A stretch of 64,000 bases of DNA from Malaciobacter mytili LMG 24559. Lineage in GTDB: Bacteria; Campylobacterota; Campylobacteria; Campylobacterales; Arcobacteraceae. Under the pieces are notes generated by a model. The model was not told where the DNA came from. It searched no databases and saw only the letters and a list, made by a program, of their open reading frames with translations. Shown here piece after piece: positions 25,957 to 34,605 of the stretch. Each line of letters opens with the position of its first letter. The stretch's first letter is position 1. The stretch is from NCBI RefSeq assembly GCF_003346775.1, contig NZ_CP031219.1, positions 1,612,001 through 1,676,000 on the forward strand, given 5' to 3'. A program made the translations under genes and the position numbers.

Positions 25957-28900
25957 CACTTTCTTAAATAAATTAGCCTATATACCATTGGTACATAGTA
26001 TAGATTTAATATTGTTGCCCATAATATTCCAAAACCAAGTGCAACTGCCATTGGTTGCAAAATTAATGCCTGTCCTGAGGCAAAAAAGATTAAGGTGCTA
26101 AGCCCTAAAACTGTAGTAATTGAAGTAAGTAAAATTGGTCTTAATCTTAAAAGAGCCAACTCTTCCATCTCTTTTAAAGTTTTTGCTTTTTTAATAAAAT
26201 CCATCATTATAATACCATCATTTACAATAACACCTGCAAGCCCTACTACACCAATAAGCCCTGGCATTGTAAGATTTATACCCATTATTATATGCCCTAC
26301 TAAAACCCCTAAAATTGACAAAGGAATAGTGCTTATTATAATAAGAGGTTTTACTAAAGAATCAAACATCCATACAAGTGCCATAAAGATAAGAATAATA
26401 GCAATAATAGCAGCCTCACCCATCTCTTTTTGCACTTTCGCATTCTCTTCTTGTTCACCTTTTATATCAATTTGAACATCTTTTCTTAAATTATTTAATG
26501 TGGAATCTAAGTTTTCATAAACCTCTGAAGAAGTTGTACCAGTAATTGAAGCAGTTACACTAGTGATTCTTTTATTGTTTTCTTTAAAAATTTGAGAATA
26601 TGCAGGTATTTTTACAAAAGTTGCAACCTCTTTTAATAATACTTTTTGTCCAGAAGGTAAAGCTATCTCAAAACTATTTAAACTATTTAGTATATCTTTA
26701 TTTACACTTTTAAAAATAATATCAACGATTCCTTTATCATCAAACATTTTTGAATAAGTAGCTTTTGAATAAAAAGGTCTTAATTGAGATAAAATAGTCT
26801 CTTCATCAACTCCTATTTGATGACCATAAGAATTTACTTTAAATTTAAGTTCATAATTTCCTAAAAGTGCATCATCAGCTATATTTGAAACACCTTTTGT
26901 TAAAGATAATGCTTTTTTAAGCTCTTTTACTGCTTTTTGAACTTTTTCATTTTCTCCTGAAACTGCTATTTCTATATCATTTTTTACAATTCCAGCTTTA
27001 GGTGTAAAGACTTTTAACTCTTCAAATTTTGAACTATTTAAATTTTGATTAAATATTTTCTTTATTTGTTCTTCTATTTCTTGAGCACTATTTTCTCTTA
27101 TCATATCTTTAGGATCATATTTTGGAGAAAGATAAGGATTTATATATTTATCAAAGATATTTTGTGGCGCTCTTTCATATAAATTTATAAAAATTTGAAA
27201 ATAAAACTCTTCATTTTCTGGAAGATTTTTTCCATCAAGTTTCATCCCCACAACTGAAGTTACAGAACTAACTTCTGTTTTCATATTAAGCTTTTTCATT
27301 AAAAGTTTTTCTATTTCAAAAACTTCTTGTTCTGTTTGTTCTATTTTTTTACCAACTCCTACTGAACCACTAATATATACTTGAGTAGTATCAAAGTTTG
27401 GCATAAATTGAAATTTTGTACTTTTAAAAATTAGAACTGTAGAAATTAAAATAAAAACAAGCATTACAATTAAAGTTAAAAATCTTCCTTTTAATAAAAA
27501 ATGTAAAATTTTTAAATATAACTTTTTATTAAAATCCCAAATTTTATGTGATTTCCTATCTTCTTTACTAACTTTTAATATATCCATTGAGTGTAAAGGT
27601 AAAAAGAAAAAAGCCTCAACTAAAGAAGATATTAATAAAATAGTAATCATAATAGGAAGTATTTGCATAAACTTCCCTGTTTCCCCAGTCATAATTAAAA
27701 TAGGTAAAAATGCAAAAATTGTTGTAGCAGTTGCTGTTAAAACAGCTGGATACATCTCTAAAGCACCATCTCTTGCAGCTGTAAATTTATCTTTTCCCAT
27801 TTCAAGATGTCTGTAAATATTTTCTCCAACAACAATAGCTTCATCCACTAACATTCCTAAAGCTATTAAAGCACCTAAAAGAGAAAGCATATTTAAACTA
27901 TATCCTAAATAATCTGCACCAATTAGCCCTATCATAAAAGAAGTTGGAATACCAATAGCAATAACAATGGCAATTCTAATATTTATAAATAGTAATAAAG
28001 CAATAAATAATAAAGCTAATCCAAATAAAATATTTGAAACAACTGTATTTAGCCTATTTTTAATCCAAATAGAAGTATCAATATAAGTATCAAACTTTAT
28101 ATCTGTATATCTTTCTTCATAATCTTTTGTAATTTGCTTTATTTTTTTTACAAGCTCTATTGAGTCACCTTCAAAGCCTTTATTTACACCAATTGCTACA
28201 TTTTTCTTAGCATCATAGTGTGAAATAGTATCAACATCAGCTAAAGCATATTCAATATTTGCAATATCCTTTAAATAGATTTTTTTATTATTAACTTTTA
28301 TAATAGTATTTTTAATTTCATTAATATCTTTTTCTCCATTAAAAGTGCTAAGATAATAATGTCTTTTTGTGTCTTTTATTATTCCAATTGGAAAAATTGA
28401 GCTTATTTTTGTAACTGCATTTACAACATCAACAGTACTTAAATCTAAAGCTTCAATTTTATTTTCATCAAAAGTAATAACTAATTCTTTATCACTTTTA
28501 CTAAAAACTGTAACTTCAGATAAATCTTTTAATTGAGTAATTGTTGATTTTACATCATCTGCAATTTCTAAAAGTTCATTTATACTTTTTGAACCATCTT
28601 TTGAGTATAAAGAAACAGTAATTAAAGGAAAAGTATACTCCATACTTTTAACTACAGGCTCATCCATATCAGAAGGAAGATTTGTCTTTATTTTTGCGAT
28701 AATATCTTTTACATCATCTACTACTAAATTTGCATCTTCGCCCTCTTTTAAATCAACTTTTATAGCAAAAAATCCATTTTTAATAGTTGAACTTATCTTT
28801 CTAGCTTCACTTAAACTTAGTAACTCATCTTCTATATCTTCAACAGCAATCTTATCTAATATATCCGAGCTTGCACCACTATAAGAACCTGTAATTGATA

Positions 28901-29039
28901 CAGCATCTAAAGAAGAAGGTGGAAAGATTTCTTTTGGGATATTATTATATGAAAAGATTGAAAGAATAAATAGAAAAAAAAGTAGCATATGATTTAGAAT
29001 TCTTTTTTTTAAAGCAAATTCTATTATTGTTTTTATCAT
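25947..29039 (-). CDS. RND-type efflux permease (HAE1-like)
   Basis: A 1030-residue inner-membrane pump with the RND layout: TM1, a large periplasmic loop, TM2-6, a second loop, TM7-12. TM4 contains the proton-relay acidic residues in LGMLVDEAIVVGENIYRHLE. The end (GLAGVIVNDGIIMMDFI, then LRLRPILLTSITTVLGLS) is typical for TM10-11. No membrane-fusion protein or outer-membrane channel is adjacent, so the full complex must be completed elsewhere. Unusually, its start overlaps the ftsL-like gene by 4 bases, making it the third gene of the rsmH operon. Confidence 0.9.
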   Translation of the reverse strand: MIKTIIEFALKKRILNHMLLFFLFILSIFSYNNIPKEIFPPSSLDAVSITGSYSGASSDILDKIAVEDIEDELLSLSEARKISSTIKNGFFAIKVDLKEGEDANLVVDDVKDIIAKIKTNLPSDMDEPVVKSMEYTFPLITVSLYSKDGSKSINELLEIADDVKSTITQLKDLSEVTVFSKSDKELVITFDENKIEALDLSTVDVVNAVTKISSIFPIGIIKDTKRHYYLSTFNGEKDINEIKNTIIKVNNKKIYLKDIANIEYALADVDTISHYDAKKNVAIGVNKGFEGDSIELVKKIKQITKDYEERYTDIKFDTYIDTSIWIKNRLNTVVSNILFGLALLFIALLLFINIRIAIVIAIGIPTSFMIGLIGADYLGYSLNMLSLLGALIALGMLVDEAIVVGENIYRHLEMGKDKFTAARDGALEMYPAVLTATATTIFAFLPILIMTGETGKFMQILPIMITILLISSLVEAFFFLPLHSMDILKVSKEDRKSHKIWDFNKKLYLKILHFLLKGRFLTLIVMLVFILISTVLIFKSTKFQFMPNFDTTQVYISGSVGVGKKIEQTEQEVFEIEKLLMKKLNMKTEVSSVTSVVGMKLDGKNLPENEEFYFQIFINLYERAPQNIFDKYINPYLSPKYDPKDMIRENSAQEIEEQIKKIFNQNLNSSKFEELKVFTPKAGIVKNDIEIAVSGENEKVQKAVKELKKALSLTKGVSNIADDALLGNYELKFKVNSYGHQIGVDEETILSQLRPFYSKATYSKMFDDKGIVDIIFKSVNKDILNSLNSFEIALPSGQKVLLKEVATFVKIPAYSQIFKENNKRITSVTASITGTTSSEVYENLDSTLNNLRKDVQIDIKGEQEENAKVQKEMGEAAIIAIILIFMALVWMFDSLVKPLIIISTIPLSILGVLVGHIIMGINLTMPGLIGVVGLAGVIVNDGIIMMDFIKKAKTLKEMEELALLRLRPILLTSITTVLGLSTLIFFASGQALILQPMAVALGFGILWATILNLYYVPMVYRLIYLRKCEK

Positions 29040-29287
29040 TTTTCTTCCAGTGATTTAATTATTATTGAATCAACAATTTGGTTTTTAAATTTCATATCTT
29101 CTAATTGTTGTGCTAAAAATCTATTTTCTTCTTTTAAAGAAGTATAGTGAGCATATAACTTATTTACATCTTTACTTACATAATAGATATTATTTCTCAA
29201 ATAGATTTTTGGCACATACAAAACTAATGTTAAAATTAATATAGCAAAAACTATTAATAATGAATTTTTACCATTTAGTTTAATCAA
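29036..29287 (-). CDS. ftsL: FtsL-like small division protein
   Basis: An 83-residue bitopic protein with a basic N-terminus, one membrane helix (SLLIVFAILILTLVLYV) and a periplasmic coiled coil (HYTSLKEENRFLAQQLEDMKF). Sequence identity cannot prove FtsL because the family is very divergent, but the topology and the position directly downstream of rsmH (8-base overlap) match the mraW-ftsL order of most bacteria. FtsL works with FtsB and FtsQ in activating septal peptidoglycan synthesis. Confidence 0.68.
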   Translation of the reverse strand: MIKLNGKNSLLIVFAILILTLVLYVPKIYLRNNIYYVSKDVNKLYAHYTSLKEENRFLAQQLEDMKFKNQIVDSIIIKSLEEK

Positions 29288-30182
29288 ACTTAAAAATCCT
29301 TAATTTTGAACTTCTACTTCTTGGATTTGTTTTTATCTCTTCTTTTGTAGGAGTTATTGGTTTTTTTGTAATTATTTTACCTAAAGCATGATTATTTCCA
29401 CAAGTACATCTTAAAGCCTCACTTGGACAAATACAAGATTTACTCCATTTTTTAAAATAATTCTTTACAATTCTATCTTCTAAAGAATGAAATGAAATAA
29501 TTGCTACTATACAATTTTTTAAATTTGCATTTTCAATTGAATCAAAAAGTCTAGTAAGAACTCCTAATTCATCATTTACTTCAATTCTAATTGCCTGAAA
29601 AGGTAGAGTTGCAGGATGTATTTTTCCTTTATGCATTTTTTTAGATAAAAGCTCTGCTAATTGTTTAGCTGAATGAAAAGGTCTATTATTAACTATAAGT
29701 GAAGCTACTTTTTTATACTCTCTAACTTCTCCATACTCTTTAAAGATTTTTTCTAATTCTACTTGAGAATAGTTATTTACAACAACACTTGCATCAAGTG
29801 ATTTAGTTTGGTCCATCCTCATATCTAAAGTTTCACTTTCAAACCCAAAACCTCTTTGAAGTTTATCAAGCTGTAAAGAAGAGACTCCAATATCTGCTAA
29901 AACACCTCTAATTTCATAATCTTTAAATTTTTCAATAACATGTTCAAAATTACCTTTATTAAAAGTAACCCTATTTTCAAACTCTTTTAATCTGTTTTTA
30001 GAAAAAGCTAAAGCCTCGTCATCTTGGTCATTACAAATAAGTTTTATATTTTTATTTTGTAAGATAAGCCCCGAACTATGCCCTGCAAAACCAGTTGTAC
30101 AATCTATAATATATCCATCATTTATATCTTTAAAAGCTTCTAAAGTCTCTTGATATAAGACGGGAATATGTGGAATATCCAT
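29280..30182 (-). CDS. rsmH: 16S rRNA (cytosine1402-N4)-methyltransferase
   Basis: RsmH (MraW) methylates N4 of C1402 in the P-site region of 16S rRNA. The start HIPVLYQETLEAF, the SAM-binding segment IIDCTTGFAGHSSGLI, LADIGVSSLQLD with RGFGF downstream, HPATLPFQAIRIEVNDEL and the C-terminal FHSLEDRIVKNYFK are all family signatures. The length of 300 is typical. An ATG at 30182 follows AAGGACC. The gene heads the rsmH - ftsL-like - RND operon and is divergent from the aldolase-like gene. Confidence 0.96.
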   Translation of the reverse strand: MDIPHIPVLYQETLEAFKDINDGYIIDCTTGFAGHSSGLILQNKNIKLICNDQDDEALAFSKNRLKEFENRVTFNKGNFEHVIEKFKDYEIRGVLADIGVSSLQLDKLQRGFGFESETLDMRMDQTKSLDASVVVNNYSQVELEKIFKEYGEVREYKKVASLIVNNRPFHSAKQLAELLSKKMHKGKIHPATLPFQAIRIEVNDELGVLTRLFDSIENANLKNCIVAIISFHSLEDRIVKNYFKKWSKSCICPSEALRCTCGNNHALGKIITKKPITPTKEEIKTNPRSRSSKLRIFKFD

Positions 30183-30243
30183 TAAAAAGGTCCTTATTAA
30201 AATTTATATATAATACCTAAAATTTAATTTAAGGCATTTTAAA

Positions 30244-30822
30244 ATGATAGATAAAAATATAGTTAAGTTACTAAGTGATTTATCTCTAACAATGTTTAGA
30301 AAAAACTTTTTTGGTATTTATCATGGAGCCATTTCTGCAAAAGTTGATCATAACTCTTTTATTATAAATACTTCTGATGCCATTTTTGATGAAATGAGTG
30401 AAAAATCTTTTTGTCAATTAAGCACAACAAAACAAGATTATAGATGGAAAATTGCAAGTATAGAATCTCATATTCATGCAACTATATATAATAATATTCA
30501 TGAAGCAAAATATATTGCATTTGGTGTTCCAATTTATACAACTGCATATACTTTAGACCATAATAAAATAGTTTTAGATGATTACTTTGGTAAAACTATG
30601 TTTGGAGAAGTACCGGTTATTGATCCAGGGGATTTTAATACTTGGTATGATAGAAATGCCTTAGAAATTACAAAATATTTAAAAGAAACAAACTCTCATG
30701 TAATGATAATAAAGGGAGTTGGAATGTATGTTTATGATAGAGATATTAACCTTTTAGTTAAAAGAGTTGCGATATTAGAAAATAGCTGCAGATTATTAAG
30801 TATTAGGTCTTCATATAGGTAG
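30244..30822 (+). CDS. Class II aldolase/adducin-domain protein
   Basis: A 192-residue protein with the aldolase-II pattern: an N-terminal LTMFRKNFFGIYHGAISAKV, a Zn-site segment ESHIHATIYNN with two histidines spaced H-x-H, and AFGVPIYTTAYTL after it. In fuculose-phosphate aldolase relatives these positions bind Zn and the substrate phosphate. The C-terminal histidine is less clear, so catalytic competence is uncertain. AAGG lies 8 bases before the ATG. It is monocistronic, divergent from rsmH and upstream of HU. Confidence 0.72.
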   Translation: MIDKNIVKLLSDLSLTMFRKNFFGIYHGAISAKVDHNSFIINTSDAIFDEMSEKSFCQLSTTKQDYRWKIASIESHIHATIYNNIHEAKYIAFGVPIYTTAYTLDHNKIVLDDYFGKTMFGEVPVIDPGDFNTWYDRNALEITKYLKETNSHVMIIKGVGMYVYDRDINLLVKRVAILENSCRLLSIRSSYR

Positions 30823-30899
30823 TTTTTTAAATTTTCCTAAAAAAAAGCACTTAGAAGCCCCAAATAGGCATACTTTTAGCTAAGTTAAAGGTTAAATAC

Positions 30900-30905
30900 T
30901 ATAAA
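30900..30905 (+). promoter_or_regulatory. Candidate -10 box for the HU gene
   Basis: TATAAA in AAATACTATAAAG lies 37 bases before the HU ATG, within an AT-rich leader lacking a -35 box. Confidence 0.4.
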
Positions 30906-30942
30906 GTTTGATAACATTTTAATTTATACAAGGAGTTCTTCT

Positions 30943-31218
30943 ATGAACAAGGCTGAATTTATCGATGCAGTAGCTGCAAAAGCTGGTTTATCTAAAAAAG
31001 ATGCAAAAAACGCTGTTGATGCAGTATTAGATACAATTACAGAAACTTTAGTAAAAAGAGATTCTGTTAGTTTCATCGGATTTGGAACATTTACTACTTC
31101 TCAAAGAGCTGAAAGAACAGCTAAAGTTCCAGGAACTGATAAAACTGTTACAGTACCAGCTACTACTGTTGCTAAATTTAAAGTTGGTAAAGCTTTAAAA
31201 GAAGCTGTAGCTAAGTAA
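30943..31218 (+). CDS. hup: HU-family nucleoid DNA-binding protein
   Basis: The 91-residue sequence follows HU from end to end: MNKAEFIDAVAAKAGLSKKD at the start, the dimer core VDAVLDTITETL, GFGTFTTSQRAERT leading into the DNA-binding arm, and VAKFKVGKALKEAV at the end. HU binds and bends DNA as a dimer. AAGGAG lies 10 bases before the ATG, and a strong terminator follows, so it is monocistronic. Confidence 0.97.
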   Translation: MNKAEFIDAVAAKAGLSKKDAKNAVDAVLDTITETLVKRDSVSFIGFGTFTTSQRAERTAKVPGTDKTVTVPATTVAKFKVGKALKEAVAK

Positions 31219-31243
31219 TTACTAAGCTTTTAAGTTTTAAAAT

Positions 31244-31273
31244 ACCCGTCCTTTTTTGGATGGGTTTTTTTTT
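31244..31273 (+). terminator. Rho-independent terminator of HU gene
   Basis: ACCCGTCC (31244-31251) pairs with GGATGGGT (31258-31265, one G-U pair), followed by nine T residues. Confidence 0.92.
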
Positions 31274-31288
31274 GTTTAAAATTTTATT

Positions 31289-31342
31289 GCCCGTGTGGTG
31301 AAACTGCTAAACACGCCAAATCCAAAATCTAAGGTTAGATTT
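31289..31342 (+). pseudogene. 5' fragment of a tRNA-Leu gene
   Basis: GCCCGTGTGGTGAAACTGCT and the next bases AAACACGCC reproduce the acceptor 5' strand and D-arm of a class II tRNA-Leu. The anticodon-stem region (CCAAATCCAAAATCTAAGG) no longer pairs well, and no variable arm, T-arm or acceptor 3' strand follows. An intact tRNA-Leu(CAA) with a different acceptor stem begins 84 bases later. This is best read as a truncated tRNA, left by recombination or by insertion into a tRNA gene. Confidence 0.7.
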
Positions 31343-31425
31343 TATTAGAGAACTTATAAAATAGGCATTTGATAGGATTTTTAAAATATATGGGTATCAT
31401 TTTTAGGTATCACTTTACATTTTGT

Positions 31426-31510
31426 GCCGCTGTGGAGAAATTGGTAAACTCAGTTGATTCAAAATCAACCGCCTCACAGCTTGCCGGTTCGAGTCCGGCC
31501 AGCGGTACCA
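31426..31510 (+). tRNA. tRNA-Leu (anticodon CAA)
   Basis: An 85-base class II tRNA. The acceptor GCCGCTG pairs with CAGCGGT (first pair G-U), and the discriminator A and CCA are encoded. The D-arm contains GAGAAATTGGTAAAC. The anticodon stem GTTGA/TCAAC encloses loop TTCAAAA with anticodon CAA. A long variable arm is followed by the T-arm GCCGGTTCGAGTCCGGC. It decodes UUG. It marks the left edge of the decayed 31.5-33.2 kb region. Confidence 0.95.
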
Positions 31511-31606
31511 CTTTCAAGTTAGAATTATATAAATATTGAATATTTTTTCTTTCTATATAATATAAAACTTATTAAGAATTAAAAAATTATATTTTAAGTA
31601 AATCAC

Positions 31607-31762
31607 CTAATTAAGTGACCTACTTAAAAATTCTTGTTCAAGTGTGATTTTTTGTTTTTTTATAAAATCTATTAATACCTGTAACTCTTTCTCTTCTTTT
31701 GATTTAATACTTAAATATCTTATTTGATTTGAATGAATTACCCCAATATAGTAGGCAATTAT
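31607..31762 (-). pseudogene. Short orphan coding remnant
   Basis: A minus-strand frame of about 52 codons open between two stops, lacking an ATG. Its end (KSKEEKELQVLIDFIKKQK, then ITLEQEFLSRSLN) looks like the helical C-terminus of a protein. I do not recognise the parent family. It fits the gene-debris character of this region. From 31511 to 31606 I see nothing else. Confidence 0.35.
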
Positions 31763-32058
31763 TTAATCTTTTTACTCACAATAGGAGATGAGCATGCAAA
31801 AAACTTCTCTTATCTTTTAGATTATGATAATAATTGGAAGTTTGCTCTTGCATATGATTTAACTTTTAGGGGGAGAATATGGTACTACATATTTAAATGA
31901 AGGTAAAACCCCAACAAAAGAATATCTTAAAAAGTTAGGAATAAAACATAGTATAAAAAGATTATTGAAGAAGTAAGTAATGCAGTAGCTTAATTTAAAT
32001 ATTATGCAAAAGAAGTTGAACTTTCTTCAAAATATAATGAGAATATTTTTGGTTAGGT
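31733..32058 (+). pseudogene. Frameshifted remnant of a HipA-family kinase toxin
   Basis: The frame starting near 31733 reads LIFLLTIGDEHAKNFSYLLD, then WKFALAYDLTF, which is the catalytic GDxHxKN segment and the AYDLTF metal-binding segment of HipA-type Ser/Thr kinases. The frame shifts near 31870 to GEYGTTYLNEGKTPTKEYLK and again near 31965 to KIIEEVSNAVA, a stop, then FKYYAKEVELSSKYNENIFG. The N-terminal two thirds and any hipB partner are missing, so the gene is dead. The three-frame conservation shows that the loss is fairly recent. Confidence 0.75.
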
Positions 32059-32114
32059 TATAAGACTATAAAACTTTGAATAAAAAATCAAATAATTAAA
32101 TATTTTTAATAGCT

Positions 32115-32444
32115 TCAATTACTTCTATTTCCAATAAATATTATAAATGCACCAGCCAATGCCAAAAATGAACCTACAATATCCCATTTGTTAAAACTTT
32201 CTTTTTCTATTAATATAAGCCATAGCAAAGAAGATAAAATATAAATACCTCCATAAATAGCATAAACTCTTCCAGCATTTTCTACATCAATTCTTGTTAA
32301 TAAATATGAGAATAGAACTAATGAAATAATACCAATTGGAATCCACCAAAAAGTTTTATCAAGTCTAAAATATAGCCAAAATGAAAAGCATCCAAATATT
32401 TCAAAAAATGCTGATAAAAAGAAGATTACTAAATTATTAAACAT
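32115..32444 (-). CDS. ynfA: YnfA-family small membrane protein (UPF0060)
   Basis: A 109-residue protein with four hydrophobic helices. It matches the YnfA pattern: an N-terminal FFLSAFFEIFGCFSFWLYFR, the central GRVYAIYGGIYILSSLLW and the C-terminal WDIVGSFLALAGAFIIFIG. The family is related in topology to small multidrug resistance (SMR) transporters and its role is mostly unproven. It is intact, although both sides are flanked by broken genes, so it may be under selection or newly arrived. Confidence 0.9.
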   Translation of the reverse strand: MFNNLVIFFLSAFFEIFGCFSFWLYFRLDKTFWWIPIGIISLVLFSYLLTRIDVENAGRVYAIYGGIYILSSLLWLILIEKESFNKWDIVGSFLALAGAFIIFIGNRSN

Positions 32445-33187
32445 AATTATTCATACCTATATAGTATTACTTTTAAAAATATATTTTTTAACATTTGATA
32501 CTCTCCAAGTTTAATAAATAAAAAGTCTAGAAGTTGTATCATATCATTAGAATTAGGCTTTTGATATAAAACTCTGAACAGTCTCCTATAATGCATTTAA
32601 TTTACCTAATATCTGTCTTTGCATAGTAAAAGGAAGATTTTTTTCTATTCTTTTCATCTTTTTTGTTTTTTTCCTTTATACTATCAATAATATCATTAAT
32701 CGTATAATTAGTACTCAAAAATACTGATTTTAACCTTTTCTCTTATTTTATCCTATAACTGTATCATAAGAAATTCTAGAATATTTAGAAAATTCTTTTT
32801 TTGATATATTATTAATTAATATTTTCTCAAATATTATATTTGTAATTTCTATAATTATATCATTTTTTAGTATTTGTCAAGATGACAACTATATTATAAT
32901 TATTTATTTTTAAAATTATGCTTTTAAAAATACAATTTAGACTTTTTGCTACTTATTTGTTCTACTTTATTTTCATCTAATAATCCATTTAAAGCAAGTT
33001 CAACTATTGTATTTTTAATTGTTATATCTTGAAGTAATTCTTCCTTGAATACAGCCTAAAACTAATAAAATAGTCTAAATTATTAATATATATTTAAATC
33101 TCAAATTATAAATATCAAACCAATTAGTAAAATATATTACAGTAATATGCTAATGAATTAGATAATTAAAAAAGTAAAGGATTTAAA
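32445..33187. other. 743-base stretch without an intact gene; decayed minus-strand frames
   Basis: Two broken minus-strand frames are visible. One at 32748-32876 reads ILINNISKKEFSKYSRISYD, then TVIG and a stop, which has the look of a helix-turn-helix that has lost its start. One at 32924-33053 reads AVFKEELLQDITIKNTIVEL, then ALNGLLDENKVEQIS, without a start codon. Between them is an operator-like palindrome (listed separately). The rest is stop-rich AT sequence. I see no RNA gene or insertion-sequence ends. Confidence 0.5.
32854..32888 (-). promoter_or_regulatory. Orphan promoter with palindromic operator
   Basis: On the minus strand TTGTCA-TCT-TGACAA forms a 6-3-6 palindrome (32874-32888). 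Its right arm doubles as a -35 box TTGACA (32880-32875), and TATAAT follows after 15 bases (32859-32854). A classic -35 box is uncommon in this genome. The arrangement is typical of self-repressing HTH or antitoxin genes, and the frame downstream is indeed a broken HTH-like one. Confidence 0.45.
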
Positions 33188-33523
33188 ATGAGACAAGTAT
33201 ATGATTATAAAGAATTTCAAAAAGAGATGAAAAGCAAAAAGAAAAGAACTGGAAATAAAGAAACATTTACTCCTATTGATTTTTTTACACAAGAGGAAAT
33301 AGATGAGTTTAACAAAAAAGGAATTAACAATTTAGAGCCATATTTGCCAATACCTGATTATATAAGAAAGCATGATAAATTTGTATGTAAAGTTCATAGA
33401 GAGTTATTAGAAAAATATCCTAATGATGAGTTCTTACACTCTTTAGATAAAGAAGAAAATATAGAGATATTTTTTACTTATACTTGGTATGAGAAATATG
33501 GAATTAAATATGATAATAAATAA
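33188..33523 (+). CDS. Unknown 111-residue protein
   Basis: A soluble, charged protein without signal peptide or membrane helix. The N-terminus is lysine-rich (KEMKSKKKRTGNKE), followed by TPIDFFTQEEIDEFNKKGINN and an aromatic C-terminus (IEIFFTYTWYEKYG). AAAGGA lies 9 bases before the ATG, so translation is likely. It adjoins the decayed region and could be a recent acquisition. I do not recognise a family. Confidence 0.65.
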   Translation: MRQVYDYKEFQKEMKSKKKRTGNKETFTPIDFFTQEEIDEFNKKGINNLEPYLPIPDYIRKHDKFVCKVHRELLEKYPNDEFLHSLDKEENIEIFFTYTWYEKYGIKYDNK

Positions 33524-33628
33524 AATCTATACTATTACAAACAATTTATATATTTTTTTGTTTTATTTTGTTAAAATTTTGTAATATTTTGTTGAAAAAT
33601 AATTTATTTTTATATTTTAGGATTATAG

Positions 33629-34582
33629 ATGAAAAATGAGATATTTGATTTAAGTGCTTTTTTAAGTTCTGAAGAGATAAGTTTTTTAAAAACTAAAGAT
33701 AGAATTTTGCTTTCAAATTCAAATAAAATTCTATCTTATCTTCAATCAAACAGCAGTTTAAAAGAACAGACTTTAATGATAAAAAATGATTTAAATATTG
33801 AAATCTCTGTATTTACTTATAGAAATTTTTTATTAAAATACTTTAAAAAAAGCTATGAAGAACATAATATAAATAAAGTTTTTATAAATTCAAAGCATAT
33901 TATTTTACAACTAATTTTAAATGAAAACTTTAATGATTCAAAAAAAATCTATAATTTTTTATTAAATGAAGGCTCTTTAAAAATTGTTAAAAATGATAAT
34001 AATAGTGTCATATCTTATATAAACTTTTGTAGAAAACTTGAAGAGTTTGTAAATTCTAAAAATCTATTAGTAAACATAATAGAAGAAAATACTCAAGAAG
34101 AACTTAATATACAAAATAATATTCAAGATAGTGAAATTGTAGAAATACTTGATAATACTAAAAGAATAGATATTGAATTAATTGATGGAAGTTTTGAAAC
34201 ACATAATATTTCATTTTTGAAAAACTACTATTTAGTAGAAGAATTTAGTGGTAAGAAATTTGATTTTATTGAAAAAAATTTATATTTAATTCCTAGTTTT
34301 GATGAAGGAAAAGTTTTTGATTTTAAAATGATTAAAAAGTTAATAAAAGATACAAAACTTATGCCTGAATATTCTTTAGTATTACATGATAATTCAAATA
34401 CTGATGCAAAGATTTATATTTATAGATATATAAATGGAGATTTAATTTTTCTTGATAGCTTTAGTTCAATTTTAATAGTTGATATTTTAGATTTAATAAA
34501 TTTGGCTTTAAAAAAGTTTTTAAATCTTTATAAAATCTATTTTGATAAAGAAAATAAATATATTAAATATACAAATGCTTAA
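33629..34582 (+). CDS. Unknown 317-residue protein with HTH-like N-terminus
   Basis: The first 75 residues (NKILSYLQSNSSLKEQTLMI, then EISVFTYRNFLLKYFKK) have the spacing of the small helix-turn-helix module found at the N-terminus of many plasmid and conjugation-associated proteins. The remaining 240 residues are alpha/beta, without a recognisable motif, ending in a region that may be a dimerisation fold. There is no signal peptide. AGGATT precedes the ATG. It follows the decayed hotspot and converges on the eptA-like gene across a strong stem-loop. Function unknown. Confidence 0.65.
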   Translation: MKNEIFDLSAFLSSEEISFLKTKDRILLSNSNKILSYLQSNSSLKEQTLMIKNDLNIEISVFTYRNFLLKYFKKSYEEHNINKVFINSKHIILQLILNENFNDSKKIYNFLLNEGSLKIVKNDNNSVISYINFCRKLEEFVNSKNLLVNIIEENTQEELNIQNNIQDSEIVEILDNTKRIDIELIDGSFETHNISFLKNYYLVEEFSGKKFDFIEKNLYLIPSFDEGKVFDFKMIKKLIKDTKLMPEYSLVLHDNSNTDAKIYIYRYINGDLIFLDSFSSILIVDILDLINLALKKFLNLYKIYFDKENKYIKYTNA

Positions 34583-34605
34583 TTAGGTATTTTACCTAAT
34601 TAAGC
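34577..34605. terminator. Bidirectional terminator
   Basis: A perfect 13-bp stem, GCTTAATTAGGTA (34577-34589) with TACCTAATTAAGC (34593-34605) and loop TTT, lies between convergent genes and spans both stop codons. Confidence 0.8.

Noticed and set aside
31426-33187. Integrative element inserted at tRNA-Leu(CAA)
   Set aside because: No integrase gene and no downstream repeat of the tRNA 3' end could be found up to 33187. The region is debris, not a delimited element.
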